Positions 46,862 to 54,961 of a stretch of 64,000 nucleotides of DNA are shown here, in pieces (positions within the stretch are counted from its first letter, which is position 1; every line of letters starts with the position of its first letter). The stretch spans positions 62,001-126,000 of the forward strand of contig JADKJG010000004.1 of assembly GCA_016722375.1 (NCBI GenBank), in the 5' to 3' direction. The stretch comes from Bacteroidota bacterium (lineage in GTDB: Bacteria; Bacteroidota; Bacteroidia; Chitinophagales; LD1). The position numbers were made by a program, and so were the translations under genes. The notes under the pieces were generated by a model. That model had not been told where the DNA came from. It was given only the letters and a program-made list of their open reading frames with translations, and did not search any database.

Positions 46862-48385
46862 ATGAGGGCTAACGTTAGTCTATTAACCATTCAGAAATTC
46901 GTTTCTCTACTGGATGATTTTCATTTTGAAGTGTTTATCGGTCATTTGGCTGATCTCAAAGCTGTACTCCCTGAGAAACTGGTAAAGTCCATTCGCAAAA
47001 AGCTTCCAGATTTCCATACACCGGCAGAGTTATGTACAGTTATGTATGGCAACAATCAAACTATAGAGAAGCGGAATTTTAATCAACTAACCGCGCACAC
47101 TTTTCGCCTTTCGGCCTATTTATCAAGAAACTACCCTTCCTACCTCCTACACAACATATCTTTAATCGAACAGCTCATTAACAAAGGACAACTGATTGAA
47201 GCTCAGATAGTTGCAGACAACTTATTGGATATATCGGGATTAGTAGAAGATTTTCATTGTGAAATCCGTGTTCTTAAAATCTTAGCACAGCAGGCCTTTT
47301 TAACGAAAGATATTGCCATAGGGTTTCAACTAAATTCGCGTTTAAAAAAGGCCTATGAAAACGAGGCAAACTATCAACAGATAATTTTATCGCTGCGCAA
47401 AACATTTTATCAGCCAGACTCAGGCCATAAGCCTGAGAACCTGAAGAATTTAATTCTGTTCTACAAGAAGTTCCAGAATGATGTGTCCGCTTCTATCCGC
47501 ATTGTAAGCAAATACGCGCACATCTATTCTTTATACTATTACAACCCGGGTATGTTTGACAAAGCTCAGGATTTGATTCTTATCAAATCACTTGAAAAAG
47601 ACCTACGGGATAGTAGTTATGTGGTTTTTCATTTCCTCCTTGATATCAAAGGGGTGCTGGGCTTTCTAGTACTTAATTCTTCTCTCATCAAATCTGGATC
47701 AAAGGAAGGAGAAAAATTCCTGCAAGAACTTCATAAGCATTTTGATTCTATATTGTTTTGGAAGCATTTTCTCAATGTGCCACTCATGTTTCTTATAGCC
47801 ATTCGTGCTTCAGAATTTCTATCTCGGTATCACTTCCAGATTCATAGGGTTGACTATCATGATGTCATACGTCCTAAGGATCTTGCAACCATAGAATCGT
47901 TAATCACAAAAACTGGAGAGGTGCTGCAGAAGTACAGCGGAGGGGCCATTTATAAAAATGATATAATCAGCCTCCGGATGTTATACGGGAGTTTATTGAT
48001 TTTTTCAGGGGGTAAAAATGTTTCTAGGGGGATTAAAGAGTTAGAGTCGCTCCTTCTCTCATATCAACAAATCAATCTCTCGGGTAGTACGGATAGCGTA
48101 TTTCTGAGTCTGATGGTAGGGTATTTTTCAATAGGGAATTATGAGAAATGTAACGAGACTTTTAGGCGGTATCAAAAAACCATAAAGAACAAACCAATCT
48201 ACGAGGGCAATGACATTAGTATTCATACCTACTATTATCTTGCAAAATGGTTAAGTACTCAGAGTGTACAGTATCTAAAAAAATTAGAGGATAATTATAA
48301 GCGCACCTCAAAGGATGAAGGTCCACGGAGAGCTATGGATGCCTTGATTTCTTATTTTAAAGTGCCGGTTCGTCTAAAGCGATAG
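46862..48385 (+). CDS. large helical-repeat protein of unknown function
   Basis: 507 residues, predicted soluble and almost all alpha-helical, with TPR-like pairs (LLHNISLIEQLINKGQLIEA, FLSLMVGYFSIGNYEKCNET). No signal peptide or catalytic motif. An N-terminal region (LLTIQKFVSLLDDFHFEVFI) may be a separate helical bundle. I do not recognise the family; it may belong to Bacteroidota-specific TPR-like proteins. Its promoter seems to lie in an inverted repeat. It is 229 bases before the sigma factor gene, with a structured element between. Confidence 0.65.
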   Translation: MRANVSLLTIQKFVSLLDDFHFEVFIGHLADLKAVLPEKLVKSIRKKLPDFHTPAELCTVMYGNNQTIEKRNFNQLTAHTFRLSAYLSRNYPSYLLHNISLIEQLINKGQLIEAQIVADNLLDISGLVEDFHCEIRVLKILAQQAFLTKDIAIGFQLNSRLKKAYENEANYQQIILSLRKTFYQPDSGHKPENLKNLILFYKKFQNDVSASIRIVSKYAHIYSLYYYNPGMFDKAQDLILIKSLEKDLRDSSYVVFHFLLDIKGVLGFLVLNSSLIKSGSKEGEKFLQELHKHFDSILFWKHFLNVPLMFLIAIRASEFLSRYHFQIHRVDYHDVIRPKDLATIESLITKTGEVLQKYSGGAIYKNDIISLRMLYGSLLIFSGGKNVSRGIKELESLLLSYQQINLSGSTDSVFLSLMVGYFSIGNYEKCNETFRRYQKTIKNKPIYEGNDISIHTYYYLAKWLSTQSVQYLKKLEDNYKRTSKDEGPRRAMDALISYFKVPVRLKR

Positions 48386-48514
48386 CTTCAGCTGTCATTT
48401 TCCTGCCTTTCGTTTCGTTTCCAGAAAACAATCTGTGTTATAACTCATTTATTCTTTCAAAATAATGAAATAATAGTGGTTTGGGTATTGACAAAAGTAT
48501 AGGTCACCCATATC

Positions 48515-48597
48515 TTATCGGTGAGCAGTACAATCCAAATTGAGTAGATGGTTTGGATCAAGCACTTAGTTCAAGTGACTTGTCGTACTGCTGATAA
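48515..48597 (+). ncRNA. three-way-junction structured RNA element before the sigma factor
   Basis: Outer stem: TTATC (48515-48519) with GATAA (48593-48597), a four-base bulge, and AGCAGTAC (48524-48531) with GTACTGCT (48585-48592). Inside it are two hairpins: ATCCAAA (48533-48539) with TTTGGAT (48552-48558), and CACTT (48563-48567) with AAGTG (48573-48577). That is 25 Watson-Crick pairs in 83 bases. It ends 17 bases before the sigma gene ATG, so a cis-regulatory 5' leader is most likely; a small RNA is possible. There is no known-family match that I can recall. Confidence 0.5.
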
Positions 48598-48614
48598 CAT
48601 ATTTAAAAGCCAAT

Positions 48615-49487
48615 ATGCGCAGGATAAGAATTAGTCAAAGGGTTACCACAAGGGATAGCAACTCCCTGAATCGCTATTTAAAAGAAATTGGTGATATCGA
48701 AGTCCTTTCCTGTGAGGAGGAAATTGCTCTTTTAAAAAGGATAAGAGTTGGTGATACGAATGCCTTAGAGCATTTTACAAGAGCCAATCTCCGATTTGTG
48801 GTTGCGGTAGCTAAACAATATCAGAATAATGGTATGAGTTTACCCGATTTAATTTGTGAAGGGAATTTAGGCCTGCTGAAGGCTACGGAACGATTTGATG
48901 AAACTAGAGGATTCAAATTTATATCTTATGCCATTTGGTGGGTTCAGCAGTGCATAATGAAGGCGCTATCAGAACATTCGAGGATTATCAGGCTTCCTCA
49001 AAATCAGCTAGGGTCACTCAACAAAATAAAAAATGCATTTGCCATGCTTGAGCAGGAATTTGAGCGAGAGCCCAGTTGCGAAGAATTGTCACGTATTTTA
49101 GAAGTAGATACCAATGAAATACATCTTCTGATTGAATTGGATAAAAACCAGGTTTCAGTAGATGCCCCTATTTCTCTAGATGCTGACGGTTCTTGGTTAG
49201 ATGTGTTGGAGAATAAAGATGCTGAACCGACGGACTATGAGATTGTTCATAACGAATCATTGCGAGAGGAGTTACATAGTTCGCTTTCTTTACTTACCGA
49301 AAAACAAGCGCAGGTTATTAAACTCTATTTTGGCATTGGGGAACAAGAGCCGTTAAATTTACAAGAGATAGGACAAAGAATGAAGGTCTCTAATGAACGA
49401 GTAAGACAACTAAAAACTGCGGCACTAAAACGTCTACGTCAAACTACTCGTTCAAAAATACTGAAAGATTATTTTGGCAAACCATAG
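48615..49487 (+). CDS. sigma-70 family RNA polymerase factor, RpoD-like
   Basis: 290 residues, the short form usual for Bacteroidota primary-type sigma factors (no region 1.1). Starts MRRIRISQRVTTRDSNSLNR. Region 2: RANLRFVVAVAKQYQNNGMS, DLICEGNLGLLKATERFDET and RGFKFISYAIWWVQQCIMKA. Region 3 around RLPQNQLGSLNKIKNAF. Region 4 HTH: EIGQRMKVSNERVRQLKTAA. Several normally constant positions differ from the usual Bacteroidota RpoD as I recall it (for example WWVQQCIM in place of WWIRQSIL), so this may be a second, alternative sigma. The leader carries the RNA structure at 48515-48597. Confidence 0.85.
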   Translation: MRRIRISQRVTTRDSNSLNRYLKEIGDIEVLSCEEEIALLKRIRVGDTNALEHFTRANLRFVVAVAKQYQNNGMSLPDLICEGNLGLLKATERFDETRGFKFISYAIWWVQQCIMKALSEHSRIIRLPQNQLGSLNKIKNAFAMLEQEFEREPSCEELSRILEVDTNEIHLLIELDKNQVSVDAPISLDADGSWLDVLENKDAEPTDYEIVHNESLREELHSSLSLLTEKQAQVIKLYFGIGEQEPLNLQEIGQRMKVSNERVRQLKTAALKRLRQTTRSKILKDYFGKP

Positions 49488-49545
49488 TTCGCTATAAGCC
49501 ATCATTCATTCCACCAGGGCTATAAGTTCCCATGACAAAAATAAA

Positions 49546-49577
49546 TTTGTCTTATCGTCGGATTCTGGATAACTTTG
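49546..49577 (+). promoter_or_regulatory. Bacteroidota-type promoter of hmgA
   Basis: TTTG at 49546-49549, 20 bases, then TAACTTTG at 49570-49577. Good match to the consensus, 50 bases before the hmgA ATG. Confidence 0.65.
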
Positions 49578-49627
49578 AAACGTCAAGAGAATAACTTGCT
49601 ATTGTTTCAAATTTCTAATTCCTTTTT

Positions 49628-50785
49628 ATGCCACATTATGTAACGAGAGGCAAAGTGCCTCACAAACGCCATACTCAGTTTCCCAAACCCAAAGGAGGGC
49701 TTTATAGCGAAGAGTTGGTTTCGACCGAAGGATTTTCCAGTGTTTACTCACTTATATACCACTGCTATCCACCTACCATGGTGAAGAAAATTGATGATCC
49801 GATAGATGTGAGTCCAAAGGTCGCTATGAAGAAAAGTTTGCAGAACCGTTGCTATAATGGTTTCCAGGTGGCGGCTCAAGATGATTTTCTAAAATCCAGA
49901 GTTCCGGTGTTGGTCAATAATGATTGCCACATCATATTGTCTGCCCCGCGCAAATCCACTAAAGGCTACTTCTATAAAAACAGTGATGCCTGTGAATTGA
50001 TTTTTGTCCACGAAGGAACCGGGACGCTGAAAAGTATTTATGGCGATTTGAAATTCAGTTACGGAGATTATATCAACATCCCTCGCGGAACCATTTACCA
50101 AATTGAATTTGATACTAAGGCTAATCGCCTGTTGATTGTAGAGTCTTTCTCCCCCTTGGCTTATCCCAAACGTTATCGCAATGAATTTGGACAATTATTA
50201 GAGCATTCTCCATACTGCGAACGCGATATCCGCGCCCCCAAAAATCTTGAGACTATTGATAAGAAAGGTGATTTTCTAGTTTATATAAAAAAACAGGGGC
50301 AATTGTGGCCCTACCACTATGCTGCGCATCCTTTCGATGCTATAGGATGGGATGGGCAACATTATCCATACATCTTTTCCATTCATGACTTTGAACCGAT
50401 TACCGGCCGATTGCATCAGCCGCCACCAATTCATCAAACTTTTGAAGCCCACAACTTGGTGATCTGCTCTTTTGTCCCTCGTCTTTATGATTATCATCCT
50501 AAGGCAATCCCTGCTCCATATCATCACAGCAATGTGGATAGCGACGAAGTACTCTATTATGTTGATGGCGACTTCATGAGCCGCAAACATGTAGAGCGCG
50601 GAATGATTACTCTGCATCCTATTGGAATTCCCCACGGTCCGCATCCCGGAACGGTGGAAAAAAGCATCGGGGCAAAGGAGACTAAAGAGTTAGCCGTCAT
50701 GGTAGATACTTTTAACCCTTTATGGATTACCGAAGAGGCCTTGAAAATTGAAAGTCCGGACTATTATAAGAGTTGGATAGACTAA
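49628..50785 (+). CDS. hmgA: homogentisate 1,2-dioxygenase
   Basis: 385 residues, the compact bacterial form. Opens the ring of homogentisate with an Fe(II) centre in tyrosine and phenylalanine breakdown. Cupin-like segments: ELIFVHEGTGTLKSIYGDLK, YGDYINIPRGTIYQIEFD. Candidate iron ligands lie in APYHHSNVDSDEVLYYVDGD and HPIGIPHGPHPGTVEKS. hppD, which makes homogentisate, is the next intact gene, 313 bases on. A promoter with good spacing precedes it. Confidence 0.9.
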   Translation: MPHYVTRGKVPHKRHTQFPKPKGGLYSEELVSTEGFSSVYSLIYHCYPPTMVKKIDDPIDVSPKVAMKKSLQNRCYNGFQVAAQDDFLKSRVPVLVNNDCHIILSAPRKSTKGYFYKNSDACELIFVHEGTGTLKSIYGDLKFSYGDYINIPRGTIYQIEFDTKANRLLIVESFSPLAYPKRYRNEFGQLLEHSPYCERDIRAPKNLETIDKKGDFLVYIKKQGQLWPYHYAAHPFDAIGWDGQHYPYIFSIHDFEPITGRLHQPPPIHQTFEAHNLVICSFVPRLYDYHPKAIPAPYHHSNVDSDEVLYYVDGDFMSRKHVERGMITLHPIGIPHGPHPGTVEKSIGAKETKELAVMVDTFNPLWITEEALKIESPDYYKSWID

Positions 50786-50821
50786 ATGTCGCGCAAGCAT
50801 TTAATTATTGAAGTTTTAGAA

Positions 50822-51073
50822 ATGAGAAAGATGGAACAATTAGAAGACTTAGACTGCCGTAAAGCGGTAAGAAAGTTGGTGAACTGTTCCTGTGGTTTGC
50901 TTGTGCTGCGACCATTGTCAAAAGACTATACTATCAAAGATCAACTAAAACGGACAGCACTTTCCACCATGAATAATATCGCTGAAAGGCCTAGGAGATA
51001 TAGTGATAGTAGTGCTATTCGCCATCTCGAAATATCTTTTACATCAAGACAAGAAGACCGGAGCATTTTATAA
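50822..51073 (+). pseudogene. four-helix-bundle (23S rRNA intervening-sequence type) protein, shortened
   Basis: The segments MEQLEDLDCRKAVRKLVN, then LSKDYTIKDQLKRTALSTMN, and NIAERPRRYSDSSAIRHLEI match the common four-helix-bundle family, which has EGFGRYSD where this one has ERPRRYSD. The frame ends at TAA after RQEDRSIL, about 30-40 residues before the usual end, so the last helix is missing. With changes at conserved sites it looks like a decaying copy. It lies between hmgA and hppD and begins right after the hmgA stop; an ATG at 50786 gives a longer N-terminus of 12 residues. Confidence 0.6.
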
Positions 51074-51098
51074 CCAATTACTTAAACACAGCTATATC

Positions 51099-52229
51099 AT
51101 GGAAACAGCAACAAAAAAAAGCAAACAAACCCCTATAGTTGAAGATTTCCTTCCGCTTAACGGTACCGACCACATTGAATTCTATTGCGGCAATGCCAAA
51201 CAATCTGCCTATTATTATCAAGCAGCTTGGGGCTATGAACTGGTAGCTTATGCGGGGCCAGAAACCGGGTTGCGTGATCGTGCCAGCTATGTACTGCAAC
51301 AAGATAAAATCCGGATCGTACTCACCTCCGGTATGCACCCCGAAAGCGAAATCAATAAACATTATCTAAAACACGGTGACGGTATCAAGGTACTAGCCTT
51401 GTGGGTGGATGATGCGCGTAAGAGTTATGAAGAGACAACGAAGCGCGGCGGTATAGGGATCATGGAACCAACTGTACTGAAGGATGAATTCGGTGAGGTG
51501 GTGATTTCGGCTATTAAAACCTATGGAGAAACCATCCACAAGTTTGTGGAACGTAAAAATTATAAGGGAGCATTTCTACCTGGCTATCAGCCAAAGAAAT
51601 CTAACTTTCCTGTTAAAGGAGTAGGTTTGAAATATGTGGACCACTGTGTTGGCAACGTGGAACTGGGCAAGATGAATGAATGGGTAAAGTTCTATGAACA
51701 GGTGATGGGTTTTAAACTTCTTATCACCTTTGATGACAAAGATATTTCTACCGAATACACTGCCCTGATGAGCAAAGTAGTGAGCAACGGCAACGGGTAC
51801 GTCAAATTCCCCATCAATGAACCGGCAAATGGAAAAAAGAAATCACAGATTGAGGAATACATCGAGTTTTATCACGGTGCTGGTGTACAACACATTGCCG
51901 TTGCCACAGATGATATAATAGCAACAGTTACTGAACTGAGAGCGCGGGGAGTAGAGTTTCTTTATGTTCCCGAAACCTATTATGACGAGGTGTGGAGTAG
52001 AGTCGGCGAAATCAATGAAGACCATCAGGCGATTAAAAAACTCAATATACTCATTGATCGTGACGAAGAAGGTTACCTCCTTCAACTATTCACTAAACCT
52101 GTTCAGGACCGACCTACGGTATTCTTCGAAATCATTCAGCGCTGCGGTGCCAAGAGTTTTGGCAAAGGAAATTTCAAAGCGCTGTTTGAAGCGATTGAGA
52201 GAGAGCAGGATCTACGGGGTAATTTATAG
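51099..52229 (+). CDS. hppD: 4-hydroxyphenylpyruvate dioxygenase
   Basis: 376 residues from the ATG at 51099 (METATKKSKQTPIVED). An upstream frame opening at 51003 runs over the truncated gene and was not used. VOC-fold dioxygenase turning 4-hydroxyphenylpyruvate into homogentisate, the substrate of HmgA. Iron ligands: His in LKYVDHCVGNVE, His in GVQHIAVATDD and Glu in RPTVFFEIIQRCG. The N-terminal domain begins GTDHIEFYCGNAKQSAYYY. Forms a tyrosine-degradation unit with hmgA. Confidence 0.93.
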   Translation: METATKKSKQTPIVEDFLPLNGTDHIEFYCGNAKQSAYYYQAAWGYELVAYAGPETGLRDRASYVLQQDKIRIVLTSGMHPESEINKHYLKHGDGIKVLALWVDDARKSYEETTKRGGIGIMEPTVLKDEFGEVVISAIKTYGETIHKFVERKNYKGAFLPGYQPKKSNFPVKGVGLKYVDHCVGNVELGKMNEWVKFYEQVMGFKLLITFDDKDISTEYTALMSKVVSNGNGYVKFPINEPANGKKKSQIEEYIEFYHGAGVQHIAVATDDIIATVTELRARGVEFLYVPETYYDEVWSRVGEINEDHQAIKKLNILIDRDEEGYLLQLFTKPVQDRPTVFFEIIQRCGAKSFGKGNFKALFEAIEREQDLRGNL

Positions 52230-52263
52230 ATTTTGAAGGGTTTATGTACGAAGGCATGGATAG

Positions 52264-52508
52264 TTACATCCCGTCCCAATCTCTTTCGACGTTGTGCATG
52301 TCGGCAATCTTCTGCCAGTCGCCATTGGCGGCGGCCGTGATGGCGGTGCGCAGTTGATTATTCTTTGGGGTCATATCCGCGAGGGTCACGTTGGGGGTGA
52401 CAAAGGTGCCGGGGTTGGCCGCAATCTTCGCAATGTTACTATCTCCCAGCGCCACTTTCTCTGTGGCAGATTTTTTAAAAATTTAAGTGCTACCCTTACT
52501 CTTCTCAT
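52264..52508 (-). pseudogene. truncated member C of the array-associated protein family
   Basis: From the ATG at 52506-52508 the frame reads MRRVRVALKFLKN. The rest, SATEKVALGDSNIAKIAANP and TFVTPNVTLADMTPKNN, is in another frame; one more A in the six-A run (T run at 52471-52476 on the plus strand) would join them. The signature NPGTFVTPNVTLADMT lines up with MTGNPNFPTPDPTLADVT of the protein at 33108. It stops after about 80 residues (NVERDWDGM), so the Fn3 half is missing. The 21-bp array 3 lies directly upstream. A relic of the same kind of locus. Confidence 0.65.
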
Positions 52509-52590
52509 GTTGTTTAGGTTTTAATGGTTAAAAAATAATGGTGCATTGATTTTCGGAAATAAAAGGACCGGAAGGGGCATTTGCATAGCC

Positions 52591-52841
52591 TGTTTTCCTA
52601 TAGGAAAAATACTTTTTCCTATTTGCTTGACTCGTTTTCCTATAGGGAAAACCCCTTTTCCCTATTAGCTTGCCCTGTTTTCCTATAGGAAAAACACTTT
52701 TTCTAATTAGCTTGTCCTGATTCCTATAGGAAAAAAGCTTTTTCCAATTAGCTTGTCCTCTTTTCCTATAGGAAAAACACTTTTTCTAATTAGCTTGTCC
52801 TGATTCCTATAGGGAAAACACTTTTTCCAATTAGCTTTTGA
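52591..52841. repeat. 21-bp-period array 3 (42-bp higher order, palindrome TTTTCCTATAGGAAAA)
   Basis: Alternating units A (GTTTTCCTATAGGAAAAACA) and B (TTTTTCTAATTAGCTTGTCC) start at 52591, 52612, 52633, 52654, 52676, 52697, 52718, 52738, 52759, 52780, 52801 and 52821. The steps are 20-22, mostly 21. Unit A holds a perfect 16-bp palindrome. The array is 83 bases upstream of family fragment C. The remaining part of 52509-53023 is A/T-rich with nothing else I can name. Confidence 0.85.
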
Positions 52842-53023
52842 GGCCGGAATTGCTGAAAAAGGCTGATTTTGGTTCATTTTCGGGTTTTTTCGGGCTTTTG
52901 AGCGCTTTCAACCCAAATGACGCAATAGAAAAAAGGGGTATTTTTTCAGCTTAAAATCCTAATGCGTAGAGCGTTAGAGAAAGTAGCCTATGGAATTCGA
53001 TGTATCCTTAACTAACAAAGAGA

Positions 53024-53395
53024 TTGCGCCTGTTTGCCGAAGATGAAACCTGTCGAAACTATCGCTATTCTACCTATGTTACCAATCTCGAGTTTGCTCC
53101 CGCAGAAGTGTGGCGGATGTACCGTGGCAGAGGGGATGCGGAAAACAGAATTAAGGAACTGAAACAAGACTTTGGTTTTGACAGCTTTAACTTAAATGGA
53201 TTTTACCCAACCGAAGCCGCACTGACTTTTGCCATGATTGCTTATAATCTAATGTCGCTTTTTAGAACCTTTGCCATTGGAGCATATTTTGAAAAGCAAA
53301 ATGGTAAACTCGACCTAAATAAAAAACGAAGAAAATGGTTTTCCTGTTTATGGAATTATCCACTTAAAATTCCTTTTCATTTTTCTAATCCGTAA
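53024..53395 (+). mobile_element. IS1380-family transposase remnant (C-terminal part)
   Basis: About 120 codons remain. RYSTYVTNLEFAPAEVWRMY, then RGRGDAENRIKELKQDFGFD and FYPTEAALTFAMIAYNLMSL match the C-terminal third of IS1380-type DDE transposases, with the catalytic Glu in GDAENRIKE. The first two thirds, including the two Asp residues, are absent, and the region between GKLDL and NKKRRKWFSCLWNYP seems shortened. I see no terminal inverted repeats, so it cannot move by itself. Confidence 0.75.
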
Positions 53396-53424
53396 TCTGG
53401 GATAAACAAGAACAGAGGTGCTAT

Positions 53425-53466
53425 AAAAAAGCGAAACGCCTTGAGAATCAAGGCGTTTCGGCTTTT
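53425..53466. terminator. intrinsic terminator
   Basis: AAAAAAG, then CGAAACGCCTTGA (53432-53444), GAA, TCAAGGCGTTTCG (53448-53460), then GCTTTTC. A perfect 13-bp stem just after the transposase remnant. It is flanked by A and T runs and could work in both directions. Confidence 0.75.
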
Positions 53467-53890
53467 CTAAGTTGGCCCAGCAGGACAGCAGAAAGGCGAG
53501 GAGTTTTCACATCGCTGTATATAGAGTTGTGTAATGAGGCCGCGAAACGCTTGCCGGCCTTGCTCCCCGGCCTCCATTAAATACATAAAGTGAGGAAAGC
53601 CATGTGCAACGATGGTGAATCCTGTGGAAAAAAGTGTATGTAAAGAGTGTGTGTAGGTGGTAGTTGGCAGACAGCATATTCTATGGGCTAAACGGGCGTC
53701 GCAGGAACCACAAATCGGATTACGAAAACAGATGTTCTAGGTTATAACACACAAAATAATTAACAAATTTTTTTTATTAAGAATGAATCGTAGGTTTGAA
53801 TCACAATTAGCGGATTTGCACACGAACACGTCGCAAATAATTTGACATAAAAAATGAACCCCTTCCGCTAATAAAGCCGGAAGAAATTTA
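53467..53890. other. gap with no recognisable gene
   Basis: About 420 bases between the terminator and the truncated T9SS gene. I find no credible frame, RNA or repeat. The lost 5' part of the gene at 53891 should have been near here, so this stretch is probably debris left by insertion and deletion. Confidence 0.4.
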
Positions 53891-54961
53891 TTGGACGAAA
53901 TAGAAAATGCCACCAATGGTGCGGCATTGAAAACATATCTTTCAGGCTTAGCTCCGAACCTGAGCCAGGAGGTTTTAGAGAGTAGCATTCAAAGTATGTC
54001 GTTGCTGGGCAGCATTGGTGTTTATCGAATTTTACGTGATAATGCGGAAGCGGTGAACGATAGTGTAATCAGCCGATTTATAGTTAAGTATAACGAACTT
54101 TACACGGAAATGCCTGAATATATGATTGATAGCATTAGGATGCGGATGGACAGCCTGACCTACAGAACGTTTTTGTATGATACGCTCAGCTTTCACTCCG
54201 AAGCTAAAGATTATGCGGCTTTCAACGCCCTGAGTTTAATCGTGAAGGATACCGGCGATTTGGATATGAATTTGTACCGCCAATGGTTGGACAGCCTAGG
54301 CGGTTCGTGGGCGAAGTGTGAAAAAATAAATAGCTATCTGCATGAAGGGAAGCTGGATACCGTTATCCAGTTGTTAGACAGCACTGCTTTGCAAATCAGC
54401 GGTGAACATGACAGTATTTCCTTTTCCAGTTTCAAAAATTACTTGGTGGATATGATTGATTGGTTGACGGAGGACTCTTCCGTCATGCGAATGTCAGCAA
54501 CGCATATCGAAGCGCTGAATGAACACGCGCAGGCAGATGATTACCTTCCCGGCTCTGCATTAGCGAGAAATTTGTTAAATTTCTTTACTGATAGCAGTTA
54601 CTTTACTCCGATAAGATTACCGGACGAGGTATTACCATTCATGGGTAAAAGGGATATGAATGAATCGGCACAAAATCCGAATCCTTATGTGGTAAAGTCT
54701 TTGGAACAAGAAGATGTACCAATGTTAAAAATTTACCCTAATCCCGCAACTGAAATGGTTAATATTGAAATGAATCCGGTTTGTGAGGGTTGTACTGTTG
54801 AAATTATTGATGTATTTGGCAGATTGCTTCTAAAGGAAATTATTGGAGAGCAATATAAGATTACAATTTCAACCAACGAATGGGCGACCGGCATGTATCT
54901 TGTCAAGATAATCCGCGAGGGCGAAAAAATAAAGGATGGAAAATTTAATGTTGCGAAGTGA
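53891..54961 (+). pseudogene. T9SS type A protein lacking its N-terminus
   Basis: 356 residues from a TTG at 53891. There is no signal peptide, and the frame begins inside what looks like the helical end of a larger surface protein (LDEIENATNGAALKTYLSGL). A T9SS type A domain closes it: LKIYPNPATEMVNIEMNPVC, IIDVFGRLLLKEIIGEQ, ATGMYLVKIIREGEKIKDG. T9SS cargo needs a signal peptide to reach the periplasm, so the 5' part seems lost. The frame is open for about 12 further codons upstream (to a TGA at 53855) with no ATG. An IS remnant lies 500 bases upstream. Confidence 0.65.

Noticed and set aside
9280..52841. CRISPR arrays
   Set aside because: The three arrays have units of 21 bp that vary along their whole length, with no fixed repeat plus unique spacer of usual size, and no cas gene is present.
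53737..53988. 83-codon minus-strand frame over the start of the truncated T9SS gene
   Set aside because: Low-complexity hydrophobic translation, no family, and it overlaps a gene with a clear sorting domain.
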